From Bacillus andreraoultii (GTDB lineage: Bacteria; Bacillota; Bacilli; Bacillales; Caldibacillaceae), in NCBI RefSeq assembly GCF_001244735.1, contig NZ_LN868937.1:1785184-1849183 (forward strand): a DNA stretch of 64,000 nt, in the 5' to 3' direction. This document shows, in pieces, positions 36,764 to 45,461 of this stretch. A program made the position numbers and the translations under genes. The number at the start of each line of letters is the position of its first letter. Position 1 is the first letter of the stretch. The notes beneath the pieces are model-generated. The model was not told where the DNA came from, searched no databases, and saw nothing but the letters and a program-made list of their open reading frames with translations.

Positions 36764-37820
36764 AATAAAACTTTCGATTTTTGGTGAATCCCACGGGCCT
36801 GCCATCGGTATTACGATTGATGGACTACCCCCTGGGGTTGAAATAAATATGGACGACGTATTAGAAGAAATGGATCGGCGAAAACCAGGGAAGAGTTTAC
36901 TATCTACAACTCGTAAAGAAAGTGACACACCAGAGATTATTACCGGATTTTTTAACGGACGAACAACCGGTGCACCATTAACAGCAATTATTAAAAATGG
37001 TGATCAACGTTCGAAAGTGTATGATGATATTAAAAATTTAATGCGCCCAGGACATGCAGATTACCCAGCGTTTGTAAAATATGGTGGTTACCACGATTAT
37101 CGGGGTGGTGGACATTTTTCCGGAAGAATTACCGCTCCTCTCGTTTTTGCTGGAGCTATTTGTAAACAGATCTTAGCGGAAAAGGGCATACACGTTGGGG
37201 CTCATGTGAAAAGCATTCGTCATATTGAAGATCTAAGTTTTCGAGATGTGGAAGTAACACCAGATTTATTCACAATGTTGAAAAAACAAGAAGTCCCTTT
37301 GTTAGAGGAAGGGAAAAAAGAAGAAATTGAGGAAGTCATTTTACAAGCGAGAAAAGAGATGGATTCTGTGGGGGGAACGATAGAATGTACAGTCATTGGT
37401 CTTCCTCCAGGGATTGGTGATCCGTTCTTTAACTCAGTTGAATCGGTGTTAGCTCATTTAATGTTTTCAGTTCCTGCTGTAAAAGGAATTGAGTTTGGTA
37501 AAGGTTTCGACATGACGAAACTTCGTGGTTCAGAAACAAATGATGCCTATTATTATGATGGAGATGAAGTGAAAACATATACGAATAATAATGGCGGAAT
37601 TACGGGTGGGATTACAAACGGGATGCCTGTCCTATTTAAAGTAGCGGTAAAACCAACGTCTTCCATTGCAAAAACACAGAACACCATTAATATTGCTGAG
37701 GAAAAAAATGCCGAACTCGTTGTGAAAGGACGCCACGATCCTTGTATCGTCCCAAGGGCAGTGCCTGTTATCGAAGCTGTTACGGCTATTGGAATTTTAG
37801 ATCTTTTATATATTTCTTAA
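36741..37820 (+). CDS. aroC: chorismate synthase
   Basis: A 359-residue FMN-dependent enzyme that forms chorismate from EPSP. Conserved blocks: FGESHGPAIGITIDGLPPG (near the N terminus), RPGHADYPAFVKYG, DYRGGGHFSGRITA, NNNGGITGGITNGMP and RHDPCIVPRAVPVIEA. AGGAGG eight bases ahead of TTG at 36741, inside aroA, sets the start and implies translational coupling. Confidence 0.96.
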   Translation: MSGIWGNKIKLSIFGESHGPAIGITIDGLPPGVEINMDDVLEEMDRRKPGKSLLSTTRKESDTPEIITGFFNGRTTGAPLTAIIKNGDQRSKVYDDIKNLMRPGHADYPAFVKYGGYHDYRGGGHFSGRITAPLVFAGAICKQILAEKGIHVGAHVKSIRHIEDLSFRDVEVTPDLFTMLKKQEVPLLEEGKKEEIEEVILQARKEMDSVGGTIECTVIGLPPGIGDPFFNSVESVLAHLMFSVPAVKGIEFGKGFDMTKLRGSETNDAYYYDGDEVKTYTNNNGGITGGITNGMPVLFKVAVKPTSSIAKTQNTINIAEEKNAELVVKGRHDPCIVPRAVPVIEAVTAIGILDLLYIS

Positions 37821-37974
37821 ACCGTGATCAATAGGTGAAAAGTATACAAATTAATTGACGTTTCTAGTTAAGTAGAACAAGCATCTATTTACAAATCGGG
37901 CCGGTCAAAAGGATTGAATCCGACAAAAATGAAAATGAATGGCTTCACATTTTAACATAATAAGGGGTAGTGAA

Positions 37975-39120
37975 ATGTCTGAACTAGATAGATATCGGAA
38001 AGAAATTGACGAGATTGATAAACAATTAACAGAGCTATTTGAAAAGCGGATGAATACCGTTTTCCAAATTTGGGCGTATAAAAGAAAACACGATTTACCC
38101 GTGTTAAATCAAGAGCGAGAAAATGAAATTATTGAAAAAAATATTTCGTACTTACAAGACGAAAACTATGCTTGCTCATTGAAAAAATTTTACACACAAG
38201 TAATTAATCTCGCTAAAGAATTCGAGTATCGAAAAAATCGTGAAGAAGATGAAAATATCGAAATTGAAAATTATACGAACGGCCATAATAAACGAAAAGT
38301 AGGTTGTTACGGTGTTCAAGGTTCGTTCTCTGAAGAAGCGATGTTTAATTATTTCGGGGAAGATGTTGTTGCAAGTAATTATGAAGAATTCGAGGATGTC
38401 TTCTTAGCGATTAAAAACGGAGAAATCGAATATGGAGTCTTGCCAATCGAAAACTCGTCAACCGGTGCAATTTCACAAGTATATGACTTATTAGCGAAAT
38501 ATGAGTTTTCCATTGTCGGTGAAAAATATATAAAGATTAATCAACATTTGATTGGTCATAAGGGAACAGATTTAACGAAAGTGGAAGAAGTGTATTCCCA
38601 CCCTCAAGGCTTTCAACAGTCTAGTGAATTTTTACGAGATTATAAGCATTGGAGAATGATTCCGTTCCATAGTACAGCAGATAGCGTACGTCTTGTTCGT
38701 GAGTTAAACGATAAAAGTAAAGTCGCTATTGCGAGTAGCCGGGCAGCAAACATTTACAATCTTGAACTCATCCGTGAAAATATTAATAATAAGAGTGAAA
38801 ATTCCACCCGATTTATTGTTATTTCGAAAAATTTACAAGTTAATTCCGAGAGTAATAAAACAAGTGTCGTCTTTTCACTGGAACATAAAGTAGGTACACT
38901 TTATAGCTTGTTAAGTCATTTCGCGGAAAACGATATTAATATGATGAAAATTGAATCTCGTCCGACTGAAGAAGGGAATTGGAAATACGTCCTTTATGTT
39001 GACTTTGAAGGAAATATTCGGAGTGAAAAAGTGAAAAAAGCGTTAAGTTTAATTGAAGATGGTTGTAAATATTTTCGCTTACTCGGTTGCTATAGACAGG
39101 ATTTAGCACATAGCGAGTAG
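37975..39120 (+). CDS. pheA: bifunctional chorismate mutase/prephenate dehydratase (P-protein)
   Basis: A 381-residue fusion. Residues 1-85 are an AroQ-type chorismate mutase (ELDRYRKEIDEIDKQLTELFEKRM). Residues about 100-285 are prephenate dehydratase (YGVQGSFSEEAMFNYF, IENSSTGAISQVYDLL, and the NSTRFIVIS signature). The ACT domain (about 295-375) has IESRPTEEGNWKYVLYVDFEG, the ESRP phenylalanine-binding motif, so feedback inhibition by Phe is expected. AGGGG precedes the ATG at 37975. In Bacillus the two activities are normally separate proteins; the fusion is usual in clostridia and proteobacteria. It sits between aroC and aroE, 18 bases before aroE. Confidence 0.95.
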   Translation: MSELDRYRKEIDEIDKQLTELFEKRMNTVFQIWAYKRKHDLPVLNQERENEIIEKNISYLQDENYACSLKKFYTQVINLAKEFEYRKNREEDENIEIENYTNGHNKRKVGCYGVQGSFSEEAMFNYFGEDVVASNYEEFEDVFLAIKNGEIEYGVLPIENSSTGAISQVYDLLAKYEFSIVGEKYIKINQHLIGHKGTDLTKVEEVYSHPQGFQQSSEFLRDYKHWRMIPFHSTADSVRLVRELNDKSKVAIASSRAANIYNLELIRENINNKSENSTRFIVISKNLQVNSESNKTSVVFSLEHKVGTLYSLLSHFAENDINMMKIESRPTEEGNWKYVLYVDFEGNIRSEKVKKALSLIEDGCKYFRLLGCYRQDLAHSE

Positions 39121-39138
39121 AAAGGAATGGCGGCTTCC

Positions 39139-39960
39139 ATGGAATTTTATGGTTTATTGGGAGAAAAGCTCGGGCATAGTGTATCTCCAGAAATTCACGA
39201 AAAAATTTTTTCGTTACTTGATGTCCGTGGCGCATATAAAAAATTTGAAGTTGCTAGAACCGATTTACCAAAGTTTATCGCTGGGATAAAAGTTTTAGGA
39301 ATAAAAGGAGTAAATGTAACGATTCCATATAAACAGGAAATTATCCCTTTCTTAGATTTTCTATCAGAAGAAGCTCGAAGTATCAACGCAATCAATACAA
39401 TTCTTTTAAAAGATGGGAAATTATATGGATATAATACAGACTATTTCGGTTTTGGTACGATTCTGAAGGCAAACAATATCGAGATTACGAATAAAACATG
39501 TACTGTTCTTGGATATGGGGGTGCAGCCAAAGCGGTTGTTCAATATTTGCTTGATCACGATGTAGAAAGAGTCTATATTGTTTCACGTCGGAACTTTCCT
39601 GAGACGTTGTACACGGATTTACGAGTACATTTTACGACGTATGACAAACTAGATTCGACGAAAGGAGACGTCCTAATTAATACGACGTCTGTTGGTATGT
39701 TTCCCGATGTTGATGTGAGTCCGGTCGGAATTGAAGTGATTCGAAATTTTGATATCCTTATTGATATTATTTATAATCCGAGGATGACGAACTTTTTAGC
39801 GATGGGTAAAGAAGCGGGAAAACAAGTGTGCGGTGGTTTAGAAATGCTCGTTGGTCAAGCGGTAAAGTCGGAGGAAATTTGGCAAAACACTCCAATTCCT
39901 GATGAAGTGTTAAATGAAGTGATGACGTATATGGATGAAAAATTTTCGATAAAAGAGTGA
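39139..39960 (+). CDS. aroE: shikimate 5-dehydrogenase
   Basis: A 273-residue NADP-dependent enzyme reducing dehydroshikimate. YGLLGEKLGHSVSPEIHEKIF (start) binds shikimate, GVNVTIPYKQEIIPF has the catalytic Lys, and GYGGAAKAVVQYL is the nucleotide site. AAAGGA touches the ATG at 39127, whereas the ATG at 39139 has GGCGG at a good distance; the shorter form matches the family start. The stop is four bases from aroK. Confidence 0.94.
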   Translation: MEFYGLLGEKLGHSVSPEIHEKIFSLLDVRGAYKKFEVARTDLPKFIAGIKVLGIKGVNVTIPYKQEIIPFLDFLSEEARSINAINTILLKDGKLYGYNTDYFGFGTILKANNIEITNKTCTVLGYGGAAKAVVQYLLDHDVERVYIVSRRNFPETLYTDLRVHFTTYDKLDSTKGDVLINTTSVGMFPDVDVSPVGIEVIRNFDILIDIIYNPRMTNFLAMGKEAGKQVCGGLEMLVGQAVKSEEIWQNTPIPDEVLNEVMTYMDEKFSIKE

Positions 39961-39964
39961 TGGA

Positions 39965-40471
39965 ATGAAAAACAAACTAGTGATAATCGGTATGCCGGGA
40001 AGTGGGAAAACGACATTAGGGAAAATGGTTGCTGAAAAAACCGGCAAACAGTTTATCGATTTAGATGACTATATCGTGGAAATGTCAGGAAAAACAATTC
40101 CACAGTTATTTGAACAAGGTGAAGAATACTTTCGAGAAGTAGAAACAAATGCTTGCCTAGAAGTTGCTAGGAGAGGAGACCTTGTCATTGCAACAGGTGG
40201 TGGGGTCGTGAAAAAGTCAATAAATATGGAGATTCTTAGAAAAGACAGTGTTATTGTTTTTTTAAATCGCCCACTAAGTTTCATTATGAACGATATTGAA
40301 GTAGGTTCTAGACCGCTTTTAAAAGCTGGAAAGAAAAAATTACTGACACTCTATGAAGAACGCTTTGAACTGTACAAAGACTATGCGGATGAAATCGTTG
40401 TTAACGATGGAAAACAAGAGGCGGCAGTAGAGACGATTATCGGTATTATGATTAAAAATAGTTTGTGTTAA
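39965..40471 (+). CDS. aroK: shikimate kinase
   Basis: A 168-residue kinase. The P-loop GMPGSGKTT (residues 9-17), DLDDYIVEMSGKTIPQLFEQGEEYFREVE with the shikimate-binding Asp and the Arg, and the GGG loop ATGGGVVK (about 77-84) are present. It phosphorylates shikimate with ATP and closes the aro operon. Confidence 0.94.
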   Translation: MKNKLVIIGMPGSGKTTLGKMVAEKTGKQFIDLDDYIVEMSGKTIPQLFEQGEEYFREVETNACLEVARRGDLVIATGGGVVKKSINMEILRKDSVIVFLNRPLSFIMNDIEVGSRPLLKAGKKKLLTLYEERFELYKDYADEIVVNDGKQEAAVETIIGIMIKNSLC

Positions 40472-40535
40472 CGATTGGCAAGGCTATCTCGGTGTAGTCT
40501 TGTCTTTTCCAAATACTAGAATTAAGAAAACTCAT

Positions 40536-40619
40536 GGCTTGAGCTTTAAAGCGAAACAAGAGCCTAGAGTTCGCCGCCGAAAAAAAAGAGTTTTCTCTAT
40601 TGATGTAATGCAGCCGAAG
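40536..40619 (+). repeat. dispersed structured repeat B, copy 2
   Basis: About 84 bases related to the inverted copy at 48842-48929. Shared blocks: AGCTTTAAAGCGAAAC, GAGCCTAGAGTTCGCCG, AGAGTTTT and TTGATGTAATGCA. GCGAA and TTCGC pair as a stem around a GAG-CTAGA loop. Confidence 0.75.
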
Positions 40620-40644
40620 TAATGAGCCGAAGCTTTGCGATTAG

Positions 40645-40682
40645 CTAAAAAACGGGTCATAGATGACTATAACCTATAACCC
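40645..40682 (-). terminator. MFS gene terminator
   Basis: On the minus strand GGGTTATAG (40682-40674) pairs with CTATGACCC (40662-40654), followed by GTTTTTT. The stem includes the stop codon. Confidence 0.8.
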
Positions 40683-41930
40683 ATTCTTTCTACTGACCGT
40701 TACTACCTTCGTAATGATTTCTCGTTTGAACAGACCTACGTACATAAATAATATGCCGAGCGCAATGATAACGCCGATGACTACCGACATCATTGAAGGA
40801 GAGAGGAATGCCCCGATAATAATGGTTGATCTGGCAATTAAATCAGCGCCACTAAACGAAAGGTTTGAGAAAGCTGAATACGAACCTCGTTTATCATCAG
40901 GGATCATATTTGCTTGTTCTGTTTGCCGTATTGGTGAATAAATAAGTTCGCCAATCGTTGCAATGAAATTAAACAAGAGTAACACGTACCAAATATTTGC
41001 TGATGTAACAACAACATAACCGATTCCGTATAGAACAAGACCGAAAAGTAACCCATTCTTTTTACTGAACCGATCGACAATTTTATTAATAAAAAAAGTG
41101 AAAAATACAACTAATAATGTATTTTCAATATTAAGGAGACTGAGCATCCGGACGCCATCGATTGAGAAATCCCCGAAATGAATTGGCTTAAATTGATCAG
41201 CTAGCCGAACCCCAACATAACTACTTAAAGAAAATTCAGCTGCAAAAATAAACATCGAGCCTAGCATAACTTTTACAAAAGGAATGTCTTTTACCGCAAC
41301 TTTGTAGTTACTAATCACATCAATAACTACATTTTTATTTTGTTGTTTTAATCGTTTGATCGGTATATCTTTTAGCCATAATGCATAGGCAATTGGGAGA
41401 CATGTTGATGTAAATGAAAGTGCTATAAAAAGTTCTGTCTTATGATGTACATAAAACATCCCACCTAAAGCCGTACCCATCGCAATTGATAAATTAACGA
41501 GCCAGTAGTCTAGCACATACACTGCTTTTCGATTATCTTTTGTTGTCGAATCAATAATGATTGCATTCATTGCAGGACTTCCCATTTTACTCGTAGCAAT
41601 GTAGATGATGTAACTTGTCGCAAACACCCCAATTAATTTATCCTCTGGCAATAAACTCACCGTCATGGAGTAAAACATAATTGCACTTAAGGAGCTCGTT
41701 AGTAATAATACTTGTTTACGTGGAAACCGGTCAGAAATATATCCGCCAATTAAGTTGACGATAAAACTAACAAAAACAGTTGCTATTAAAAATGTACCGG
41801 CCCATACTTTTCCTTTCTCTTCTGCGAAAAAAAGTGCCATAAACGGCATCACCGCTGACGAAACGGTTCTGTTAAAAAATGAAGTAATGAGCCGCACTTT
41901 AATATTTTGTGGATAATCTTTCCATTTCAT
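40674..41930 (-). CDS. MFS transporter
   Basis: A 418-residue membrane protein with twelve predicted segments. The first cytoplasmic loop carries GGYISDRFPRKQVLL (near residue 63), the typical MFS motif A. The large central loop has IPIKRLKQQNKNVV. AAGGGGG is eight bases before the ATG. It is divergent from an SgrR-type regulator, a pairing common in Bacillaceae in which the regulator senses the exported or imported compound. Substrate unknown; drug or sugar efflux is most likely. Confidence 0.9.
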   Translation of the reverse strand: MKWKDYPQNIKVRLITSFFNRTVSSAVMPFMALFFAEEKGKVWAGTFLIATVFVSFIVNLIGGYISDRFPRKQVLLLTSSLSAIMFYSMTVSLLPEDKLIGVFATSYIIYIATSKMGSPAMNAIIIDSTTKDNRKAVYVLDYWLVNLSIAMGTALGGMFYVHHKTELFIALSFTSTCLPIAYALWLKDIPIKRLKQQNKNVVIDVISNYKVAVKDIPFVKVMLGSMFIFAAEFSLSSYVGVRLADQFKPIHFGDFSIDGVRMLSLLNIENTLLVVFFTFFINKIVDRFSKKNGLLFGLVLYGIGYVVVTSANIWYVLLLFNFIATIGELIYSPIRQTEQANMIPDDKRGSYSAFSNLSFSGADLIARSTIIIGAFLSPSMMSVVIGVIIALGILFMYVGLFKREIITKVVTVSRKNGL

Positions 41931-41963
41931 TTGCTGAGCCCCCTTGATACTGATATATTAAAA

Positions 41964-42009
41964 TAGACATACAAAAAAATAAATAGACAATATTGTGATT
42001 TTTTGTCTA
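41964..42009. promoter_or_regulatory. repeated TAGACA sites in the divergent control region
   Basis: TAGACA occurs at 41964-41969 and 41984-41989, and inverted (TGTCTA) at 42004-42009; the three sites are spaced exactly 20 bases apart. They lie between the MFS gene and the SgrR-type gene and are candidate binding sites for that regulator. Confidence 0.5.
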
Positions 42010-42029
42010 CTTTTAAAGGAGGTGAGGAA

Positions 42030-43685
42030 TTGAACAGTTATTTATTTACGCTATGGAGATCTGTCCAGTCAGGTCCAATCCGTGTTCAGGAGATTGCTGA
42101 GATTTTAAACTTAAGTACAAAACAGACAGCTCGTTACATAAAAAGTTGGGAAAATGAAGGCTGGTTCACTTTTACTCCAGGCCGAGGAAGAGGAAATGTT
42201 TCCCAACTAAAATGGCTCATGAATGTGGAAGAAGTGTATGAAGAAACATTAATTAAAATGATTGAAACCGAACCAATTGAAGAAAGTAGTAAGTATCTTC
42301 TGATGGATTGGTCTCCGGAACGAAAACTACGTCTCATGAACCGATTTCAGTCGAAATTTGGTTTTCAACAAAACGTACAAGAAAAAGATCGTTTAATAAT
42401 CCCGAGAAAATATCCATTCACTTCATTTCATCCGTTAGATGCTGTTCATGTTCTTATTGCTAACTTGGTGGCAACCATTTATAACCGACTCGTATCGATT
42501 GATGAGAAAGGAAATGTAAAATCAGAACTTGCTCATAGTTGGGATGTTAGCGAAACAAATGTACGGCTCTACTTAAAAAAAGATATTAAATTCCATGATG
42601 GTTCCCTATTAACGGCCAATGATGTTGTCAAATGTTTAGAAAAAATGAGGCAGCATCCAGAATATGCGAATCTTTGGGAGCCGGTTGATAAAATTGTTGC
42701 AGTAACATCACTCATTGTAGATATTGATACACCAACCGGCTGTAGTTACATCCTTCAACTTCTTGGAACAATGGTAGCTAGTATTTATAAAGAAACAGAA
42801 AATGGATTAGTTGGAACAGGCCCGTTTTATTTGGCTAAAAATACGGAAGTTAAAACGAAATTATTAGCCTTCCGAGAACATTTTCAAGAGAGACCATTAC
42901 TTGATGAAATTGAATTTATTCAAGTGCCGAAAGATTATGATACTGTGTACACAACGCACGCTACGAAAGAACCTGAGTCGACGGTAATTGTTGAAAGTAA
43001 TTCTGGTTTTGGTGTCGTCATTATGAATGCGTGTCGGGACTCTGATATTCGGAGGCAAGAGGTTCGTGATTATATTCATTGGCTTATTGCAAAACATCGT
43101 TATCAAGTCGCACAAATCAGTCATAAACTGGAGCCAAACGATGCGAGTTGTTTGTCTTTACATAAGGAAGTGTATCCAGTCCCTGAAGCCCTCCGCCCTA
43201 CATTTACGGGACCAATTATTCTTATGCAACGAAATTGGAATGAGCCTTTGACAAATTGGTTAAGAGAACTTTTGATTGCTAGTGACGTACCGGTAAAGGT
43301 GAAGAGGCTGTCTTTTTCTGAATCAATCTATGAAAATACAAAACACGAAGAAATCGATTTATATATTCATGGCGAAGTTTTTGAAATGAACGAATCCTTT
43401 TCTTTTTATTATTTTTTAAAAAATGGTTATTCTCCATTGGCAAGAATATTGGATGCAGACACCGAACTCAACGAGAAATTACAGGAATATACGAAAACAC
43501 CCTTTCCTCATTGGGAACAGCTGCATCGCGAAATGGAGCAGAAGTTAATTGAGAAATCGCTTATGATTCCGTTGTATCATGAAAAACGAGAAATTCCATT
43601 TTCAAAAGATATTATGAATATTCAACTCAAGTATTTTGGCTATGTAGACTTTTCCAAACTATGGGTACGACCAAAAATAGAGTGA
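42030..43685 (+). CDS. SgrR-type transcriptional regulator with solute-binding domain
   Basis: A 551-residue protein. An N-terminal winged helix (about 1-105; QEIAEILNLSTKQTARYIKSWENEGWFTFTPGRGRGNVSQLKWL) matches SgrR_N, followed by an SBP_bac_5-type solute-binding domain (about 140-480; AHSWDVSETNVRLYLKKDIKFHDGSLLTANDVVKCLEKM). There is no signal peptide, so it acts in the cytoplasm: ligand binding to the second domain would change DNA binding by the first. AAAGGAGGTGAGG ahead of TTG at 42030 sets the start. It is divergent from the MFS gene that it probably controls. Confidence 0.9.
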   Translation: MNSYLFTLWRSVQSGPIRVQEIAEILNLSTKQTARYIKSWENEGWFTFTPGRGRGNVSQLKWLMNVEEVYEETLIKMIETEPIEESSKYLLMDWSPERKLRLMNRFQSKFGFQQNVQEKDRLIIPRKYPFTSFHPLDAVHVLIANLVATIYNRLVSIDEKGNVKSELAHSWDVSETNVRLYLKKDIKFHDGSLLTANDVVKCLEKMRQHPEYANLWEPVDKIVAVTSLIVDIDTPTGCSYILQLLGTMVASIYKETENGLVGTGPFYLAKNTEVKTKLLAFREHFQERPLLDEIEFIQVPKDYDTVYTTHATKEPESTVIVESNSGFGVVIMNACRDSDIRRQEVRDYIHWLIAKHRYQVAQISHKLEPNDASCLSLHKEVYPVPEALRPTFTGPIILMQRNWNEPLTNWLRELLIASDVPVKVKRLSFSESIYENTKHEEIDLYIHGEVFEMNESFSFYYFLKNGYSPLARILDADTELNEKLQEYTKTPFPHWEQLHREMEQKLIEKSLMIPLYHEKREIPFSKDIMNIQLKYFGYVDFSKLWVRPKIE

Positions 43686-43777
43686 ATTGCGTTTAAGGCG
43701 TACCCGTTGTTTTTTAATGTGTAAAACTAATGAATGAAAACGTTAACAATTTGTTCACAGACTTTTTCGAAAAAACA

Positions 43778-43786
43778 TGTTATATT
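43778..43786 (+). promoter_or_regulatory. orphaned extended -10 promoter of the structured RNA
   Basis: TGTTATATT: TG at 43778-43779 and -10 TATATT at 43781-43786. The -35 is weak. Before IS1380 inserted, the base seven positions downstream was the G now at 45462, exactly the first base of the RNA's 5' hairpin. The element now lies between the two. Confidence 0.6.
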
Positions 43787-43787
43787 A

Positions 43788-45461
43788 TAGATCCTGAATT
43801 ATTCACAGAAATTCAGAAACTTATTATAACTTATGGATTACCAAGCCTTTTCGGCTTTATTGTAATTCATTAAAAAAATGAAAAAAGAATCCATTTCTGT
43901 TAAAGTTAAAGTAACCAAAACAAAAACCAAACAGAAAGGACTCTTTATATGGTTACTTTAACGCAAAAAACACTTGATTTCAATCATAAAATTAAATTGT
44001 CAAATGATGGAGGTTCTCTTTCCTCCGATACAGGTGAGTTTCTTTTTAGAGAATTCGATGAAAAAATTGGTTTTTCAAAGACTTTAGTTAAGTACTTGAG
44101 ACTTAACGATTCAAGGAAATATTATCTTCATTCAAATGAAAACTTGTTACGTCAAAAAGTCTATCAAATCATTGCCGGGTATGCGGAAGATGATGCGGCT
44201 GATCAGTTGACTCATGATCCTGTGTTTAAGGAAATCATTGAAACTCCAACACTTGCTTCCCAGCCCAGTTTGTCTCGCTTTTATACACGATTTGATAAAG
44301 ATTCAATTGAACAATTAAATCTGGCTAACCAAGAAATGCTTGATAAGATTCATTGTTTTCGACAATCGAAAGAGTTATTTATCGACTTGGATTCGACTCA
44401 TTCGGATACATATGGGGACCAAGAATCTTCGTCATATAATACTCATTATGGCACGATGGGTTTTCATCCATTAGTCGCCTTTGATGGTGCGACTGGTGAC
44501 TTTTTGAAAGCACAACTCCGTCCCGGAAATGTTTATACATCAAATGGTGTGGTGGAATTTATTCGGCCTCTCATTAAACATTATAACGAAATGTTTCCGG
44601 AAACTACCCTGTTTCTTCGTGGAGATAGTGGGTTTGCTGTTCCGGGATTATACGATCTGTGTGAAGAAGAATCTGTTTTGTATATTATTCGGTTGAAATC
44701 GAATTCACAACTACAAAGTTTAGCGAAGGAATACCATCCTTCTTCCGCACCTTTAGATGTTTCCAAGACGGAAACCTATTATGAAGAAACGATTTACCAA
44801 GCAAAATCATGGTCAAAACCAAGAAGGGTGATTATTCAATCGGTACGTCCTGCAGGTGAGCTGTTCTTTACCCATTCCTTTTTTGTTACTAACTTTGAAT
44901 TAGCTTTTCCTCAAGATATCGTCCGAGCTTATCAAAAAAGAGGGACGATGGAAAACTATATCAAAGAAGCAAAAAATGGCTTTTACTTTGATCATATGAA
45001 TAGCCACGCTTTTCTAGTGAACGAAGTAAAAATGATGTTAACACTTCTTGCATATAATTTGACCAATTGGTTACGAACTCTTTGTTTTCCGGAAGGTCAA
45101 AAAACTATGCAAATTGATACGATACGTACTCGGTTAATTAAAGCGGCAAGTAAAGTCGTGAAATCAGGCAGATCCCTTTACTTCAAACTATCATCGAGTT
45201 TTGTGTATCAAAATTTCTTTTGGGATGTACTGAATCGAATTCAAAAACTACAATTGGAATGACCAATAGAATACTTCTCATAACTGAAAAAAATAAATTT
45301 TTCAGTCAAGGGGGAAGTATGCCCAAAATACCAGAGTTGTTCTATTGAAAATTCAGTTATTTTATGAATTGGCTACGGTTCTTAATTAAATACCGTTATG
45401 TTCAACTAATTTAACAAATTTTATCAAATGGGATTTGTAGCTATGAATATTTCAGGTAGAT
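43788..45461 (+). mobile_element. IS1380-family insertion sequence, copy 2, with 5-bp target duplication
   Basis: Element proper 43793-45456 (1,664 bp), apparently identical to copy 1 at 6184-7847. TAGAT at 43788-43792 and 45457-45461 is the target duplication. The insertion point is between the -10 box and the start of a large structured RNA. Confidence 0.95.
43949..45262 (+). CDS. IS1380-family transposase, copy 2
   Basis: A 437-residue transposase, identical in sequence to the one in copy 1, with the same Asp-Asp-Glu motifs (FIDLDSTHSD, FLRGDSGFAV, NYIKEAKNGF) and the same ribosome binding site. The absence of any difference points to very recent transposition. Confidence 0.96.
   Translation: MVTLTQKTLDFNHKIKLSNDGGSLSSDTGEFLFREFDEKIGFSKTLVKYLRLNDSRKYYLHSNENLLRQKVYQIIAGYAEDDAADQLTHDPVFKEIIETPTLASQPSLSRFYTRFDKDSIEQLNLANQEMLDKIHCFRQSKELFIDLDSTHSDTYGDQESSSYNTHYGTMGFHPLVAFDGATGDFLKAQLRPGNVYTSNGVVEFIRPLIKHYNEMFPETTLFLRGDSGFAVPGLYDLCEEESVLYIIRLKSNSQLQSLAKEYHPSSAPLDVSKTETYYEETIYQAKSWSKPRRVIIQSVRPAGELFFTHSFFVTNFELAFPQDIVRAYQKRGTMENYIKEAKNGFYFDHMNSHAFLVNEVKMMLTLLAYNLTNWLRTLCFPEGQKTMQIDTIRTRLIKAASKVVKSGRSLYFKLSSSFVYQNFFWDVLNRIQKLQLE

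Noticed and set aside
6184-45456. Composite transposon built from two IS1380 copies
   Set aside because: Each copy has its own, different target duplication and the block between them is ordinary chromosomal housekeeping DNA.
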